From Halorubrum saccharovorum DSM 1137 (GTDB lineage Archaea > Halobacteriota > Halobacteria > Halobacteriales > Haloferacaceae): DNA of 64,000 bases. The DNA is taken from NCBI RefSeq assembly GCF_000337915.1, contig NZ_AOJE01000012.1, positions 18,149 to 82,148 on the forward strand, written 5' to 3'. A program made the position numbers and the translations under genes. Below, piece by piece: positions 33,356 to 43,028 of this stretch (position 1 is the first letter of the stretch; every line of letters begins with the position of its first letter). A model generated the notes under the pieces. That model was not told where the DNA came from and did not search any database. It worked only from the letters and a program-made list of their open reading frames with translations.

Positions 33356-34150
33356 ATGGATCTCGACATCGAGGGGAACGTCGCGCTGACGACGGCATCG
33401 AGCAGCGGCCTCGGCTTCGCGTCCGCCAAAGCGCTCGTCCGCGAGGGCGCGAACGTGGTCATCAACGGCCGCGACGCCGACCGCCTCGCCGAGGCGAAGG
33501 CGGACCTGGAAGCGGAGGCGGCCGGCGACGCCAGCGTCGTCGCCGTCGAGGGCGACATCACGGACCCGGACGACCTCGACCGGCTGGTCGAGACGACGCT
33601 CGACGAGTTCGGCCGGCTCGACCACCTCGTCACGTCCGCGGGGGGACCGCCGTCGGGCGCGTTCCTCGACACCGACGACGAGGACTGGGAGGAGGCGTAC
33701 GAGCTGCTCGTGATGAGCGTCGTCCGGCTCGCGCGGAAGTGCGCCGAGCCCCTCGCCGACGGCGACGGCGGCACCATCGTCACCGTCGCCTCGCGGTCGG
33801 TGAAGGAGGCGATCGACGGGCTGGTGCTCTCGAACTCGGTGCGGATGAGCGTCGTCGGGTTAGAGAAGACGCTCTCGAAAGAGCTCGGCCCGGACGTGCG
33901 CGCGAACGCGGTGCTCCCCGGCTCCCACGAGACGAGCCGGATCCGGGAGCTGATCGATCAGGCGATCGAGCGCGGCGAGTACGACTCCTACGAGGAGGGG
34001 CTCGCCGACTGGGTGGACAACCCCCTCGACCGCATCGGCGACCCGATCGAGCTCGGGAACACCGTCGCGTTCCTCTCCTCGCCCAAGTCCGGGTACGTGA
34101 ACGGGCAGGCGATCGTCATCGACGGCGGGGGCGGGAGCTCGAACCTGTAG
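33356..34150 (+). CDS. Short-chain dehydrogenase-fold protein with altered active site
   Basis: The 264-residue protein has the SDR Rossmann fold: TTASSSGLGFASAKALV in place of TGxxxGxG, NGRD, the GDITD segment and TSAGG (usual NNAGG). The catalytic Ser is S146, but 13 residues on, where Tyr is expected, is S159, and the Lys position is R163. The C-terminal GYVNGQAIVIDGGG is typical. It may bind NAD(P) without acting as a normal oxidoreductase, or use another mechanism. The stop codon starts a 21-bp tandem repeat. Confidence 0.88.
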   Translation: MDLDIEGNVALTTASSSGLGFASAKALVREGANVVINGRDADRLAEAKADLEAEAAGDASVVAVEGDITDPDDLDRLVETTLDEFGRLDHLVTSAGGPPSGAFLDTDDEDWEEAYELLVMSVVRLARKCAEPLADGDGGTIVTVASRSVKEAIDGLVLSNSVRMSVVGLEKTLSKELGPDVRANAVLPGSHETSRIRELIDQAIERGEYDSYEEGLADWVDNPLDRIGDPIELGNTVAFLSSPKSGYVNGQAIVIDGGGGSSNL

Positions 34151-34209
34151 CCGTCGCGTCGCTTTCTGTAGCCGGCGGGTCATTTTCCGTAGCCGTCGCG
34201 TCGCTTTCT
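34147..34209 (+). repeat. Three 21-bp tandem units starting at the SDR stop codon
   Basis: Units lie at 34147-34167, 34168-34188 and 34189-34209. The first and third are identical; the second differs at several positions. Each starts gtagcc, so an in-frame TAG recurs every seven codons; the first TAG is the stop of the SDR gene. Origin by duplication of the gene end is likely. Confidence 0.85.
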
Positions 34210-34269
34210 CGTCCCGCGCCCGCCCGCTTTCGCAACCGTCAACCGGCGGGATCGCCACGGTCAGCGTAG

Positions 34270-35193
34270 ATGGAGGTCCTCGTCCGGCTCTCGGGGCTGC
34301 TCGCGCTGCTGCTCACGGGAACGGGACTCCGGCGCGTCGGCGTCCTCGACGCGGACCGCACGGAGCTGCTCAACCAGACCGCGTACTACGTCGCGCTCCC
34401 GGCGCTCGTGTTCGTCGCGACCTACGACCAGTCGATCGGCGACGTGGTCTCGTGGGAGCTGTTCGTCGGCGTCGTCGCCGCGCTGCTCGGGACCGCGCTC
34501 GTCGCGTCCGTCGTCCACCGGAACCGGTCGCCGACGGCCCGCCGCAGCGTCGCGGTCGTCCAGTCGTACCACTCCAACCTGGGCTACCTCGGCGTCCCGC
34601 TCGTCGCCGTGACGTTCGACGCCGAGGTGACCGCGATCGCGAGCGTCATCCTGGGGATCGGCGCGCTGGTGCAGGTGCCGCTGACGGTGATCCTGTTGGT
34701 GTCGATGAACGGGACGAACGCCGATGGCGCGCTGGGACGACACCTCAAGTCGCTCGCGGGCAACCCCGTCCTCATCGCGCTCGTCGCCGGCATGGCGATC
34801 GGGGGGTTCCAGCTCGGCGTCCCGACCGCGGCCGCGACCGCCCTCGACTGGGTGGGGTCGCTGGCGCTCCCGCTCGCGCTGTTGTGCGTCGGCGCCACCC
34901 TGCAGGTCGACTCCTCGACGATCGACCGCGGAGCGACCGCCTCGGTGGTCGCGCTCAAGGTGGCGTGTATGCCCGCCATCGCGTGGGGCGTCCTCTCGCT
35001 GCTCGGCGTCAACGCCGCGACGTTCACCGCCGGTGTCGTGATGCTCGGGACGCCGACGGCGGTGTCGACGTACGTGTTCGCGACCGAACTCGGCGGCGAC
35101 GCCGAGTTCGCCTCGCTGAACGTGTTCGTCACGACGGTCGCGTCGGTCGCGTCGCTGACCCTCCTGATCGAGCTGGTCGGGACGGCGGTGTAG
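34270..35193 (+). CDS. AEC-family transporter (auxin efflux carrier type)
   Basis: The 307-residue membrane protein has ten hydrophobic helices in two repeats of five, as in the AEC family. Marks are the N-terminal LLTGTGLRRVGVLDADRTELLNQTAYYVALPALVF and the centre HSNLGYLGVPL. The C-terminal half has LGTPTAVSTYVFATELGGD, corresponding to the usual P.A..........YG region. It likely exports or imports a small organic acid. A cupin and a fumarylacetoacetase-like gene follow on the same strand, so aromatic or keto-acid compounds are possible substrates. Confidence 0.85.
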   Translation: MEVLVRLSGLLALLLTGTGLRRVGVLDADRTELLNQTAYYVALPALVFVATYDQSIGDVVSWELFVGVVAALLGTALVASVVHRNRSPTARRSVAVVQSYHSNLGYLGVPLVAVTFDAEVTAIASVILGIGALVQVPLTVILLVSMNGTNADGALGRHLKSLAGNPVLIALVAGMAIGGFQLGVPTAAATALDWVGSLALPLALLCVGATLQVDSSTIDRGATASVVALKVACMPAIAWGVLSLLGVNAATFTAGVVMLGTPTAVSTYVFATELGGDAEFASLNVFVTTVASVASLTLLIELVGTAV

Positions 35194-35280
35194 GGAGCCG
35201 GGATCAACCGCGGGCCCCGTCCAGCCGCCCGTCCCGCCGCGACCCGAACCGATTTGATCCGGGGCGCCCACGGACGACCC

Positions 35281-35628
35281 ATGGAACACGTCGCGTTCGA
35301 CGACGCGGAGACGTACGAGCCGGACGACGGGTGGGCGCGCGCCGCGCTGGCGGGCAGCGACCGGTTCTCCTTCGAGTGGTTCGAGAAGCCGGCGGGCCAC
35401 TCCTCGCCGATGCACGACCACGAGAACGAGCAGGTGTGCGTCTGTCTGGAGGGCGAGCTCGTCGTCCACACGGAGGAAGAGACCGTCGCGTTGGAACAGT
35501 ACGACTCGGTGCACCTCGACGCGTGGGAGTCGCACCGCGTCGAGAACCGGACCGACGAGCGCGCGGTCGGCCTCGACGTGTTCGCCCCGGGGCGCGGCTT
35601 CGACTTCTGGACGGACCGGGAGGAGTGA
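35281..35628 (+). CDS. Cupin-domain protein
   Basis: The 115-residue single-domain cupin starts at the ATG at 35281. Motif 1 is HSSPMHDHENEQVCVCLEGEL, with two His and a Glu as metal ligands, and motif 2 lies at DSVHLDAWESHRVENRT. Such small cupins bind a metal and act as isomerases, dioxygenases or sensors. Its stop overlaps the start of the next gene (tgATG), so they form an operon with the fumarylacetoacetase-like protein. Confidence 0.87.
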   Translation: MEHVAFDDAETYEPDDGWARAALAGSDRFSFEWFEKPAGHSSPMHDHENEQVCVCLEGELVVHTEEETVALEQYDSVHLDAWESHRVENRTDERAVGLDVFAPGRGFDFWTDREE

Positions 35629-36512
35629 TGACGGGGGACACATCGGGTTCGGCGTCGGGGACAGGCGGCGCAGAGACGACCAGGCTCGCCCGGACCGTCG
35701 AGGGACGGCCGCTGCTCGGCGACGGGGACGGCTTCGTCCCGCTCGGGGCTGCCGGGATCGACGGGGTCGACGACGCGCTCGGCGAGGCGTGCGGAGCGGA
35801 GGCGTTCGCGGGGTCGGTGCTACCCTCGATCGATGACCTCCCCGCGACCCGGACGCCGACGGAGCGGCTCTCGTTCGGCGTCCCGTTCGACCCCGGGAAG
35901 CTCTGGGGGATCGGGCTCAACTACGCCGACCACGCGGACGACCTCGACGCGGTCCGGCCCGCGGAGCCCGCGAGTTTCATGCGGCCGGCGACGGCGCTGA
36001 CCGCGCCCGGCGGTCCGATCCGGCTGCCGCCGACCGAGGAGGCCTCTCGAGTCACGGCCGAGGCGGAGCTGGGGCTCGTGATCGGTCGGACCTGCACCGG
36101 CGTCGACGAGAGCGAGTTCGGGAGGGTGGTCGCCGGGGTCGTCCCCGTCATCGACGTGACCGCCGAGGACGTGCTCCAGCGCAATCCGCGGTTCCTCACG
36201 CGGGCGAAGAGCTACGACACGTTCCTCGTCGTCGGGCCGTGGGTGTCGGCCCCGGTCAGCGTCGACCGGCTCGCGGGGACGGCGGTCCGGACCGTGATCA
36301 ACGGCGAAACGGTCGCGGAGAACACCGTCGACCGGATGCTGTTCCCGCCCAAAGAGCTCGTCGGCGTCCACTCGCGCGTGATGACGCTGGAGCGCGGCGA
36401 CCTCATCTCGACAGGGACGCCCGGCGCGGGCGTGATCGAGGCCGGCGACACGGTCCGTACGGAGGTCGACGGCGTAGGGGTGCTGGAGGCCGACGTGGTC
36501 GGCGGCGAGTGA
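35628..36512 (+). CDS. Fumarylacetoacetate hydrolase family protein
   Basis: The 294-residue protein starts at the ATG overlapping the cupin stop. It has an N-terminal lobe of about 85 residues and then the FAH fold: KLWGIGLNYADHADD, FMRPATALTAPGGPI, AEAELGLVIGRTC with the metal-binding Glu residues, VIDVTAEDVLQ (usual DVSARD) and DLISTGTPGAGV. Members hydrolyse C-C bonds of acylpyruvates or isomerise and decarboxylate catechol-cleavage products. The likely role is late aromatic or keto-acid breakdown. Confidence 0.9.
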   Translation: MTGDTSGSASGTGGAETTRLARTVEGRPLLGDGDGFVPLGAAGIDGVDDALGEACGAEAFAGSVLPSIDDLPATRTPTERLSFGVPFDPGKLWGIGLNYADHADDLDAVRPAEPASFMRPATALTAPGGPIRLPPTEEASRVTAEAELGLVIGRTCTGVDESEFGRVVAGVVPVIDVTAEDVLQRNPRFLTRAKSYDTFLVVGPWVSAPVSVDRLAGTAVRTVINGETVAENTVDRMLFPPKELVGVHSRVMTLERGDLISTGTPGAGVIEAGDTVRTEVDGVGVLEADVVGGE

Positions 36513-36596
36513 GGGGAGAAACCGGGGAGGGGAGGAGCGGTTCGGTCGCGGGAACGGGGCGTGCGGGGCGGTGCGGGGCGAAGCGGCGGCCGAGCG

Positions 36597-36761
36597 TCAG
36601 GCCGGCAGCGTGTCGATCCCGTTGATCGCCACGTAGCCGTACCCGCACTCCGGGCAGCGCCACTTCGTCTTCTCGCCGAGGTGGAGGGTCATCGCCGCGG
36701 TCCGGTAGAACGACTGAGCCTCTCCGCACGAGGGACAGTCCACGTCCTTTTCGAGCGCCAT
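36597..36761 (-). CDS. Small zinc-ribbon protein
   Basis: The 54-residue protein has two CxxC knuckles, CPSCG (9-13) and CPECG (36-40), spaced like a beta-ribbon zinc finger, with YGYVAINGID at the end. It starts at the ATG at 36761; the longer frame upstream runs antisense to the next region. Proteins of this kind are widespread in haloarchaea with unknown targets. Confidence 0.85.
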   Translation of the reverse strand: MALEKDVDCPSCGEAQSFYRTAAMTLHLGEKTKWRCPECGYGYVAINGIDTLPA

Positions 36762-36835
36762 GTGCGCGGATCCGTCCGGCGCGGTTTTGAAGCTACTGAT
36801 TCGGTGTCCCTCCCGTCTCACCTGAGCCCGCTCGG

Positions 36836-37531
36836 TTACGTCCGTCTGAGGGTCATGGCGATGAGCTTCTGTTCGGCGGTCCGAAGGTGCTGATGGAACG
36901 TCGGCGGGGAGATGTCGAACCGCTCGGCGAGCTCTTCGGCGGTGACTTCCCGCGGCCAGTCGTAGTACCCGGCCTCGTGGGCCGTTTCGATGATATCTCG
37001 CTGCCGATCGGTCAGATCGTCGTCGAGGGCCGCCCGGAGACACCGCTGCCCGAAGATCGGCGTCCTGTAGGATTGCCCTCGTTTGCGCGTCAGTTCGGCG
37101 TCCGAGTAGGCGTCGAGGAACCGATCGACTATCGTCCCGGCGTCCTCGGACGGCGGTACCTCTGCGCCGATGGTGCCGCTCCCGCCGCTCGCTTCGACGG
37201 TGCGGGGGAGCGCGCCCGCTTCACCGAGAAAGACCGCCGGGCAGTGGTCGTCCACGACGAACTCGAACAACCCCCCGTCCTCGAACCGTTCGACGAGGGT
37301 CCCGTCGGCCGACGGATGGTCGCGGGCGAGCGAGAGGACGGTCTCGGGTTCGACGTCGCTGATCGAGAAGAACTCGGCGTAGCTTCCCCCGCCCCGGGGA
37401 ACGAACTCTCGCAGCTGCGTCTCCCCGCCTTCCAGCGCGGACACCGCGACGAACGGGTGAGTGGGGCTCGAGAGGGAGAATTCGACGTACGTCACCCGCT
37501 CTTCCGTCCGTGAGTGAGTCTGGGACGCCAT
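36836..37531 (-). CDS. Bat-like HTH transcription regulator
   Basis: The 231-residue protein starts at the ATG at 37531. The N-terminal part (about 5-160) is the beta-rich sensor module of bacterio-opsin-activator-type regulators. The C-terminal 60 residues are the HTH-10 domain (LTDRQRDIIETAHEAGYYDWPREVTAEELAERFDISPPTFHQHLRTAEQKLI), the hallmark of this haloarchaeal family. The ligand and target genes are unknown. It may act on its own promoter or on neighbours. Confidence 0.9.
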   Translation of the reverse strand: MASQTHSRTEERVTYVEFSLSSPTHPFVAVSALEGGETQLREFVPRGGGSYAEFFSISDVEPETVLSLARDHPSADGTLVERFEDGGLFEFVVDDHCPAVFLGEAGALPRTVEASGGSGTIGAEVPPSEDAGTIVDRFLDAYSDAELTRKRGQSYRTPIFGQRCLRAALDDDLTDRQRDIIETAHEAGYYDWPREVTAEELAERFDISPPTFHQHLRTAEQKLIAMTLRRT

Positions 37532-37757
37532 GTGGTAACAATTCCATGCGCCCGATTTTACTCTTCCCCTCACACGGAGCGGGGGGAACGCCCAATCCGG
37601 ACGCGGCAGCGGTCGGGTAAAAGCGGCGTCGCGGTGTCGGAGAGGGCCGGAACGGACGAGTGTCAGCTGTGTGCCTCTGACGGTAACACCGTGTGGCTCC
37701 GTCCGGATAGTCGCACTCCCTAATCGATTAGGTTGGGGGCCGGCGACGGCGATCGGT

Positions 37758-39560
37758 TCACTTCTCGTCGACGTGTCGGACCTCGCTGGCGACGCCGCGC
37801 GTCGACTCGACCATCTCCGGGCCGGACATCTCGGCGCGCCCCACGGCGAACGCCCTCGGCCCCTCGATGACGACCTCGTCGCCGACGCGGATATCGTCGT
37901 CCGCGTCGACGACGCCCGGTGCGAGGACGGAGCCGTGCGGGACGAACGGGTCGATCTCGACCCGCTTGGTCGGGGCGTCGCTCTCGGCCCAGCGGCGCGC
38001 GCCGGCCAGGGTAAAGGAGAGAGTGCCGTACTGCGGCACCATCGTCGCGAGCTGTTCGCCCGGCTCGCCCTCGCGCCCGGCGTCGGGGTCGTCGCCCCAC
38101 ACCTGGAGCTTGGGGTAGCGCCCGGTGGTCCGGATGTCGGCCTCGCCCGGCCCGCCGAACAGGTCGTCGCCGGCGCCGTCGCCGAGCAGGTAGTCGGCGA
38201 GCGCCCGGACCGTGTTGTGCTCGCGCTCCCGCTTGCTGTAGGCGGGTTCACCCTGGAGGGCCGCGTTCAGCTCCCCGAGCGACTCGTCGCTCGTCGGGTG
38301 GCCGACGCAGGTGTACTCGAACGGAATATCGATCGCGGGGTCCGCCTCGACGCGCTCGCAGATCTCGCGGTAGCCGTGGTCGGGGACGTGCGCGACGACC
38401 CGGGAGTAGTCGTTCCGCTCCAGGTACCGCCGCAGCACCTCGGCGACGAACTGGGTCTCGTCTTCGCTCCAGTCGCCGGTGACGACCGCGTCGTAGTGCT
38501 GGGCGGGGTAGGTCGTCTCCAGCTCCTGGGGCACCACGCCGATCGGCGAGGTCATCGAGACGGTGTGGCCGCGCCACTGGATCGCGTCGTGGAACTGCCG
38601 GTGGCTCTGGGAGTCGCTGTATGGCTTGGTCGCCGAGCAGGGCACCAACACGAGCGGTTGGTCGGAAAAGCGGTTCCGATACCGACTCGTCACGCGGTCG
38701 GCGAACCGCCGGATCTCGACGCGGTCGAGCGTCTCCGCGGTCGCAGCGGTCACCTCGGCGTCGCGCATGAGCGGCGTCCGCTCCTCCAGGTACCCCCACT
38801 GGTCGTCGAACTCGCGGAACGCGGCCGTGAGCCACTGTTCGTGGCGTGTCTGCCCCTCGATGTAGTCCCGCAGGCGACCCGCCCGGATCCGCTCGCGTAC
38901 GCGGCGGAGCTCGGCGCGGAGGGCGTTGACGTTGTGCTCGGCGCAGTCGGCGCGCGTGAACTCCTCGCGAGGCGTCGCGCAGGCCGGACAGGCGCACGGC
39001 AGCTCGTCGAGGTCCTCCAGGAAGTGCTCGGCGTCGGCGGTGCAGTACATCCCCTGCGTCCCCTTCGTCCGCGCGAGCGTCGCGTCCACGAGGTCGACGC
39101 CGGCGTACGCGAGGAGCGCGACGTTCCGGGGCGTGGCGACGCCCGACAGCGTGAGGGCGGTGTCGGCCGGCAGGGATTCCTTCGCGGCGACGATGGCGTC
39201 GCGGAACGCCTCGCCGTGGCCGACGAACCCGGACGCGTCGGCGAGGACGTACGCGTCGGCACCCACGTCGCGGGCGCTCTCGCTGTCGACGACCGCGGCG
39301 GCGGGGTAGTCGACGTCGGGGTGATCGACCGCGAACGACTCGCGGACCTCCTCGCGGGTGCCCGCGGGGAACGCGCGGTGCGGCAGGACGGTGAGCGACG
39401 CCTCGTCGCCGTCGGGGATCCGTCGGTCCCCGGCCCAGAGGCTGCCCGCGTCCGTGAGAAACGGGTCCGCGAGCGCCGGCGTCGTCACCGAGTCGGCGAG
39501 CCGGAGCTCCCCGAGTCGGGCGGCGCCGTCGCGCTCGTGGACCTCGAAGTAGTCGGTCAT
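37758..39560 (-). CDS. arcS: Archaeosine synthase
   Basis: The 600-residue protein has an N-terminal TGT-like domain (1-300) lacking the normal catalytic set, a zinc-binding CACPAC site near 189-194, the ArcS-specific PCSATKPYSDSQSHRQFHDAI motif (about 312-332) and a C-terminal PUA RNA-binding domain (about 520-600). It converts preQ0 at position 15 of tRNA to archaeosine. The partner tgtA lies 1.9 kb away on the same strand. Both serve the same tRNA modification pathway. Confidence 0.93.
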   Translation of the reverse strand: MTDYFEVHERDGAARLGELRLADSVTTPALADPFLTDAGSLWAGDRRIPDGDEASLTVLPHRAFPAGTREEVRESFAVDHPDVDYPAAAVVDSESARDVGADAYVLADASGFVGHGEAFRDAIVAAKESLPADTALTLSGVATPRNVALLAYAGVDLVDATLARTKGTQGMYCTADAEHFLEDLDELPCACPACATPREEFTRADCAEHNVNALRAELRRVRERIRAGRLRDYIEGQTRHEQWLTAAFREFDDQWGYLEERTPLMRDAEVTAATAETLDRVEIRRFADRVTSRYRNRFSDQPLVLVPCSATKPYSDSQSHRQFHDAIQWRGHTVSMTSPIGVVPQELETTYPAQHYDAVVTGDWSEDETQFVAEVLRRYLERNDYSRVVAHVPDHGYREICERVEADPAIDIPFEYTCVGHPTSDESLGELNAALQGEPAYSKREREHNTVRALADYLLGDGAGDDLFGGPGEADIRTTGRYPKLQVWGDDPDAGREGEPGEQLATMVPQYGTLSFTLAGARRWAESDAPTKRVEIDPFVPHGSVLAPGVVDADDDIRVGDEVVIEGPRAFAVGRAEMSGPEMVESTRGVASEVRHVDEK

Positions 39561-39711
39561 ACCTCCCCTCGCTCGGGGACGGTCAATTCTCTTGTGTTCC
39601 GCGGCCGCGGGCGACCCCGGAGGGGGAGAGGCCCCGATTCGCGTTCTCCGATATTCACCGTCGATACTCGCGTGCGAATCGTTTTATCCGACCCGAGCGT
39701 CTCCGGACTGG

Positions 39712-40887
39712 ATGACAGGACGGTACGACACGCGGGACGCCGGAGAGGGGCGACTGCGGGAGCTGCTGGTGGCGCTCGGGGTCGTCGACCCGGATCACGT
39801 CTCCGAGGAGCCGGATGGGGGAGTCGCCCGTGGGGCCGCCGCGCTGTTCGTCTCGCTTTCCGGGTTCGCGCTGCTGATTCCGAACGTGACCCCGCTGATC
39901 TCGGGCGGCGAACCCCCGATCGGGATCGTCCTCTCGGTGCTGGGGACCGTGCTCTCGGTCGCGCTGGTGGTCGTCGGCGGGCTCTTATACCGGAGTACGT
40001 TCACGACGCGCAACGCGGTCCGGATCGCCGTCTGGAGCCTCTTCGGGATCGTCGTGCTCGGCGGGATCATGCTCGGGATCATCCGGTATCAGGCGCAGCT
40101 CGGCACGCCGATGATCGCGCCCACGTTCACCGTCGCGAAGGTGCTCGCGATCGGCGCGGTCGCGCACGTGATCATCGGCGTCTACGACGCCCGGCGGGTC
40201 CGCGCCCAACAGCTCGCCAAGGAGCAGCGCCGCGTCTCCGTGCTGAACCGGATGATCCGACACAACCTCCGGAACGAGACGACGGTGCTCGGCGGCCACG
40301 CGTCGCTCATCGCCGAGGGCGTCGACGACCCTGAGCTCCGCGACTCTGCCGAGGCGGTGGCGAAGAGCGCCGCGGTGATCGGCGGGCTCGCGGAGGACGC
40401 GAAGCGCTTGCAGTCGGCCTTCGAGCGCCGCCCCGACGAGCGCGAGCCGGTGCCCGTCGAGCCGCTGATCGAGGACGCCGCAGAGGCCGCCCGCGACGCC
40501 GGCGCCGAGACCGTCTCGGTCGACGTGGAATCCTGCGCCGCGCTGGCCGACGACCGGCTCGCGACCGCGGTCGAGGAGCTCGCGACGAACGCGCCCGACC
40601 ACGGCGCGGACGCGGTCGAGCTGTCGGCCCGCGAGGTCGACGGCGACGTGGAGATCACCGTCGCCGACGACGGGCCCGGGATCCACGAGGCGGAGAGCCG
40701 CGTGATCACCGGGCGAGACCCGGAGACGCAGTTGGAGCACGCGAGCGGACTCGGGCTCTGGATCGTCCGGGCGACCGCCGACGCGTTCGACGGGTGGCTG
40801 TCGATCGAGACGACGCGCGCCGACGACGCGGGCGCGAGCGACGACGAGACCGGCACGACGGTGACGATGGGGATCCCGGCGGCGTAG
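39712..40887 (+). CDS. Membrane sensor histidine kinase
   Basis: The 391-residue protein starts at the ATG at 39712, about 25 nt after a TATA-like ttttat. Residues 40-160 hold four hydrophobic helices. The phospho-acceptor is H184 (LNRMIRHNLRNETTVL), and the HATPase domain has a variant N-box (ELATNAPDHG) and the DDGPGIHEAE and ASGLGLWIVR boxes. There is no PAS domain. It belongs to the common haloarchaeal HNLRN-type kinases, whose signals and regulators are mostly unknown. Confidence 0.9.
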   Translation: MTGRYDTRDAGEGRLRELLVALGVVDPDHVSEEPDGGVARGAAALFVSLSGFALLIPNVTPLISGGEPPIGIVLSVLGTVLSVALVVVGGLLYRSTFTTRNAVRIAVWSLFGIVVLGGIMLGIIRYQAQLGTPMIAPTFTVAKVLAIGAVAHVIIGVYDARRVRAQQLAKEQRRVSVLNRMIRHNLRNETTVLGGHASLIAEGVDDPELRDSAEAVAKSAAVIGGLAEDAKRLQSAFERRPDEREPVPVEPLIEDAAEAARDAGAETVSVDVESCAALADDRLATAVEELATNAPDHGADAVELSAREVDGDVEITVADDGPGIHEAESRVITGRDPETQLEHASGLGLWIVRATADAFDGWLSIETTRADDAGASDDETGTTVTMGIPAA

Positions 40888-40953
40888 AGGGGGATGATGC
40901 GCCGCGACCGTTCTCGGCCGAACCGTTAGGGTCACGGCGCTCTGACGACGCCT

Positions 40954-41400
40954 ATGGACATAACCGGCCCGTGGGACCGCGAGCGCGTCGACGAGTTCCT
41001 CGACGGAGCGAAGATTCCGGTCCGCGTCGGCTGTCGCACCCCGAGCGACGCCCCGTGGATCGTCTCGCTGTGGTTCTCGTGGGACGGCGCAGTCAACTGC
41101 GCGACGAGCGCGAGCGCCGACCTCGCCGACTTCCTCGCGCACGACGACCGCGTCTCCTTCGAGGTGTCGACGAACGATCCGCCGTACAAGGGCGTCAGAG
41201 GACGGGGGCGCGCGGCGGTGACGCCAGACCCGGACAAGGAGTTGCTCCGCGACCTGTTGGAGCGGTACCTCGGCGGCGTCGACAACCCCACCGGAGATCG
41301 GCTCCTCCGGCCGGAGCGCGAGGAGGTCCGGGTGCGGATCGAGCCGGAGCGGCTCCACTCGTGGGACTACAGCGAGCGGATGGGCGCGGCCGAGCGCTGA
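40954..41400 (+). CDS. Pyridoxamine 5'-phosphate oxidase-like flavin-binding protein
   Basis: The 148-residue split-barrel protein has the pattern IPVRVGCRTPSDAPWIVSLWFSWDGAVNCATSASADLADFLAHDDRVSFEVSTN, as in PNPOx-like FMN or F420 binding proteins. The exact cofactor and substrate are unknown. It sits between a kinase and the tgtA gene and is convergent with tgtA. Confidence 0.82.
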   Translation: MDITGPWDRERVDEFLDGAKIPVRVGCRTPSDAPWIVSLWFSWDGAVNCATSASADLADFLAHDDRVSFEVSTNDPPYKGVRGRGRAAVTPDPDKELLRDLLERYLGGVDNPTGDRLLRPEREEVRVRIEPERLHSWDYSERMGAAER

Positions 41401-41447
41401 CCGCGAGGCGGGCGCGATCGGGGGAGGTCTCGGAGCGGCTCCCGACC

Positions 41448-42959
41448 TCAGCGACCGAGGTGTCGGAGGTTCTCCGTCTCGACACCGTCCGGCACCGCGT
41501 CGAGCGCGCGCGGCACCCAGTCGTCGTGACCGAGGGTGAGTTCGGCGTCGGGGTTGGACTCGGCGAGGCTCGCGACGCCCTCGGCGGCCGCGACCTGCGC
41601 CGCGCCGTCGACCCGCTCGGGGACCTCCGCGGTGAGCGGGTACGTCTCGGAGAGTGCGCGCGGGAACGGGCCGAACGGGGGTTTCACCCGCCACACCGCG
41701 TCGTAGTCGTGGTTCGAGGGAGCGTCCGACTCGGTGAGGAGGAGCCGGTCGGGGACCGCGAGCCGCGAGAGCCGGTCGTGGTGGCGCCGGACCTCGGGAC
41801 GGCGGGCCGACTCGTGGGAGGTGTAGAAGAACGCGTCCTTCGAGACCGGGTCCGTCCGCTCCAGCTCGTCGGCGTGGTCGAGGAGGGTCCGGAGCCCGTC
41901 GAGCATCGCGGGGTGGCCGCGGGCGCGGCGGTCGACGAGCTGGAGGAGGTTCCCGGACCGGATCGCGGCCTTCACGCGCCGCAGCTCCTCGAACGTGACG
42001 TGGAGGTTGTGCTCGGCGAGGAGCTCCTCCGCGGACCGGTCCGTCCCGTCGGTGTCGTCCTCGCCGCTCCCGTCCAGCTCGCGGAGTTCCGCGGGCGTGT
42101 GATCGGCGCAGACGGGACACGAGCAGGGGAAGTACTCCATGTCCTCGAGGTGTTCGGTCCCCGAGACCGTCAGATAGCGACCGTCGCGCGCCATCAGCGC
42201 GTAGGCCGCGGAGTCGAACAGGTCGCAGCCCGCGGCGACCGCCAGCGCGAGCATCATCGGGTGGCCGGCGCCGAACAGGTGGACCGGCGCGTCGGGGTCG
42301 AGCCCGCGCTTGGCCGCCCGCACCGCCTCGACGACCTCGGCGTAGCGGTAGGAGTTCAGCAGCGGGACCATCGCGCCGACGGGGAACACGTCCAGACCGG
42401 TCGCGCTCGCGTGGCGGCCCGCCTCCTCGCGCAGGTCCGGGAACGTCGACCCCTGCACGGGGGCGTTGACGAGCATCTCGCCCGTCTCCGCGGCCTCGGC
42501 GTCCGCGAGGGCCGTCTTCGTGGTCGCCAGTTCGCGCTCGGCGCGCTCGCGGTCGACGTCGGGCGGCGTGGGCACGTCGACCGGGGTGGCCACGTCGCTA
42601 CCGATCTCGCGCTGGAACTCGATGATCTCCTCGGTGGTCACGTCGATGTCGCCGTACTCGGCCAGCTGGAAGGAGCCGGAGTCGGTCATGATCGCGCCGT
42701 CGAACCCGAGGAACTCGTGGAGCCCCTGATCGAGGACGCGGCCGCGGATCCGGTCGGTGCTCCGGATGATGTAGGAGTTGGTGATCAGCATCTCCGCGCC
42801 GAACTCCTCGGCGAGCCGCCGCGGCTCGATCGTGAGGACGTTGGGGTTGACGACCGGCAGGAGCGCCGGCGTCTCGACGGTCACCCCGGCGCGGGGGACC
42901 TCCAGCCGGCCGATCCGCCCGGCGGCGTCGTGGTCCCGGATCTCGAAGTGATCGCGCAT
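41448..42959 (-). CDS. tgtA: tRNA-guanine(15) transglycosylase (archaeosine TGT)
   Basis: The 503-residue protein has the TGT barrel with the catalytic Asp in MTDSGSFQL (about 91-99), the second Asp in VPTPPDV, the G-A-G-H-P segment [13 protein letters not shown] and the zinc site CSCPVC with the following H in the AEHNLH region. It swaps guanine-15 for preQ0 in archaeal tRNA, the step before ArcS. It is shorter than TgtA of some archaea because the PUA part is on the separate ArcS. Confidence 0.96.
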   Translation of the reverse strand: MRDHFEIRDHDAAGRIGRLEVPRAGVTVETPALLPVVNPNVLTIEPRRLAEEFGAEMLITNSYIIRSTDRIRGRVLDQGLHEFLGFDGAIMTDSGSFQLAEYGDIDVTTEEIIEFQREIGSDVATPVDVPTPPDVDRERAERELATTKTALADAEAAETGEMLVNAPVQGSTFPDLREEAGRHASATGLDVFPVGAMVPLLNSYRYAEVVEAVRAAKRGLDPDAPVHLFGAGHPMMLALAVAAGCDLFDSAAYALMARDGRYLTVSGTEHLEDMEYFPCSCPVCADHTPAELRELDGSGEDDTDGTDRSAEELLAEHNLHVTFEELRRVKAAIRSGNLLQLVDRRARGHPAMLDGLRTLLDHADELERTDPVSKDAFFYTSHESARRPEVRRHHDRLSRLAVPDRLLLTESDAPSNHDYDAVWRVKPPFGPFPRALSETYPLTAEVPERVDGAAQVAAAEGVASLAESNPDAELTLGHDDWVPRALDAVPDGVETENLRHLGR

Positions 42960-43028
42960 ACCCGGAGTGCGGGGACGCGGGCGGTAAGGGTTGCGTTCGG
43001 GGGCGACCCGGAAAGCCCGACCGCCGCC

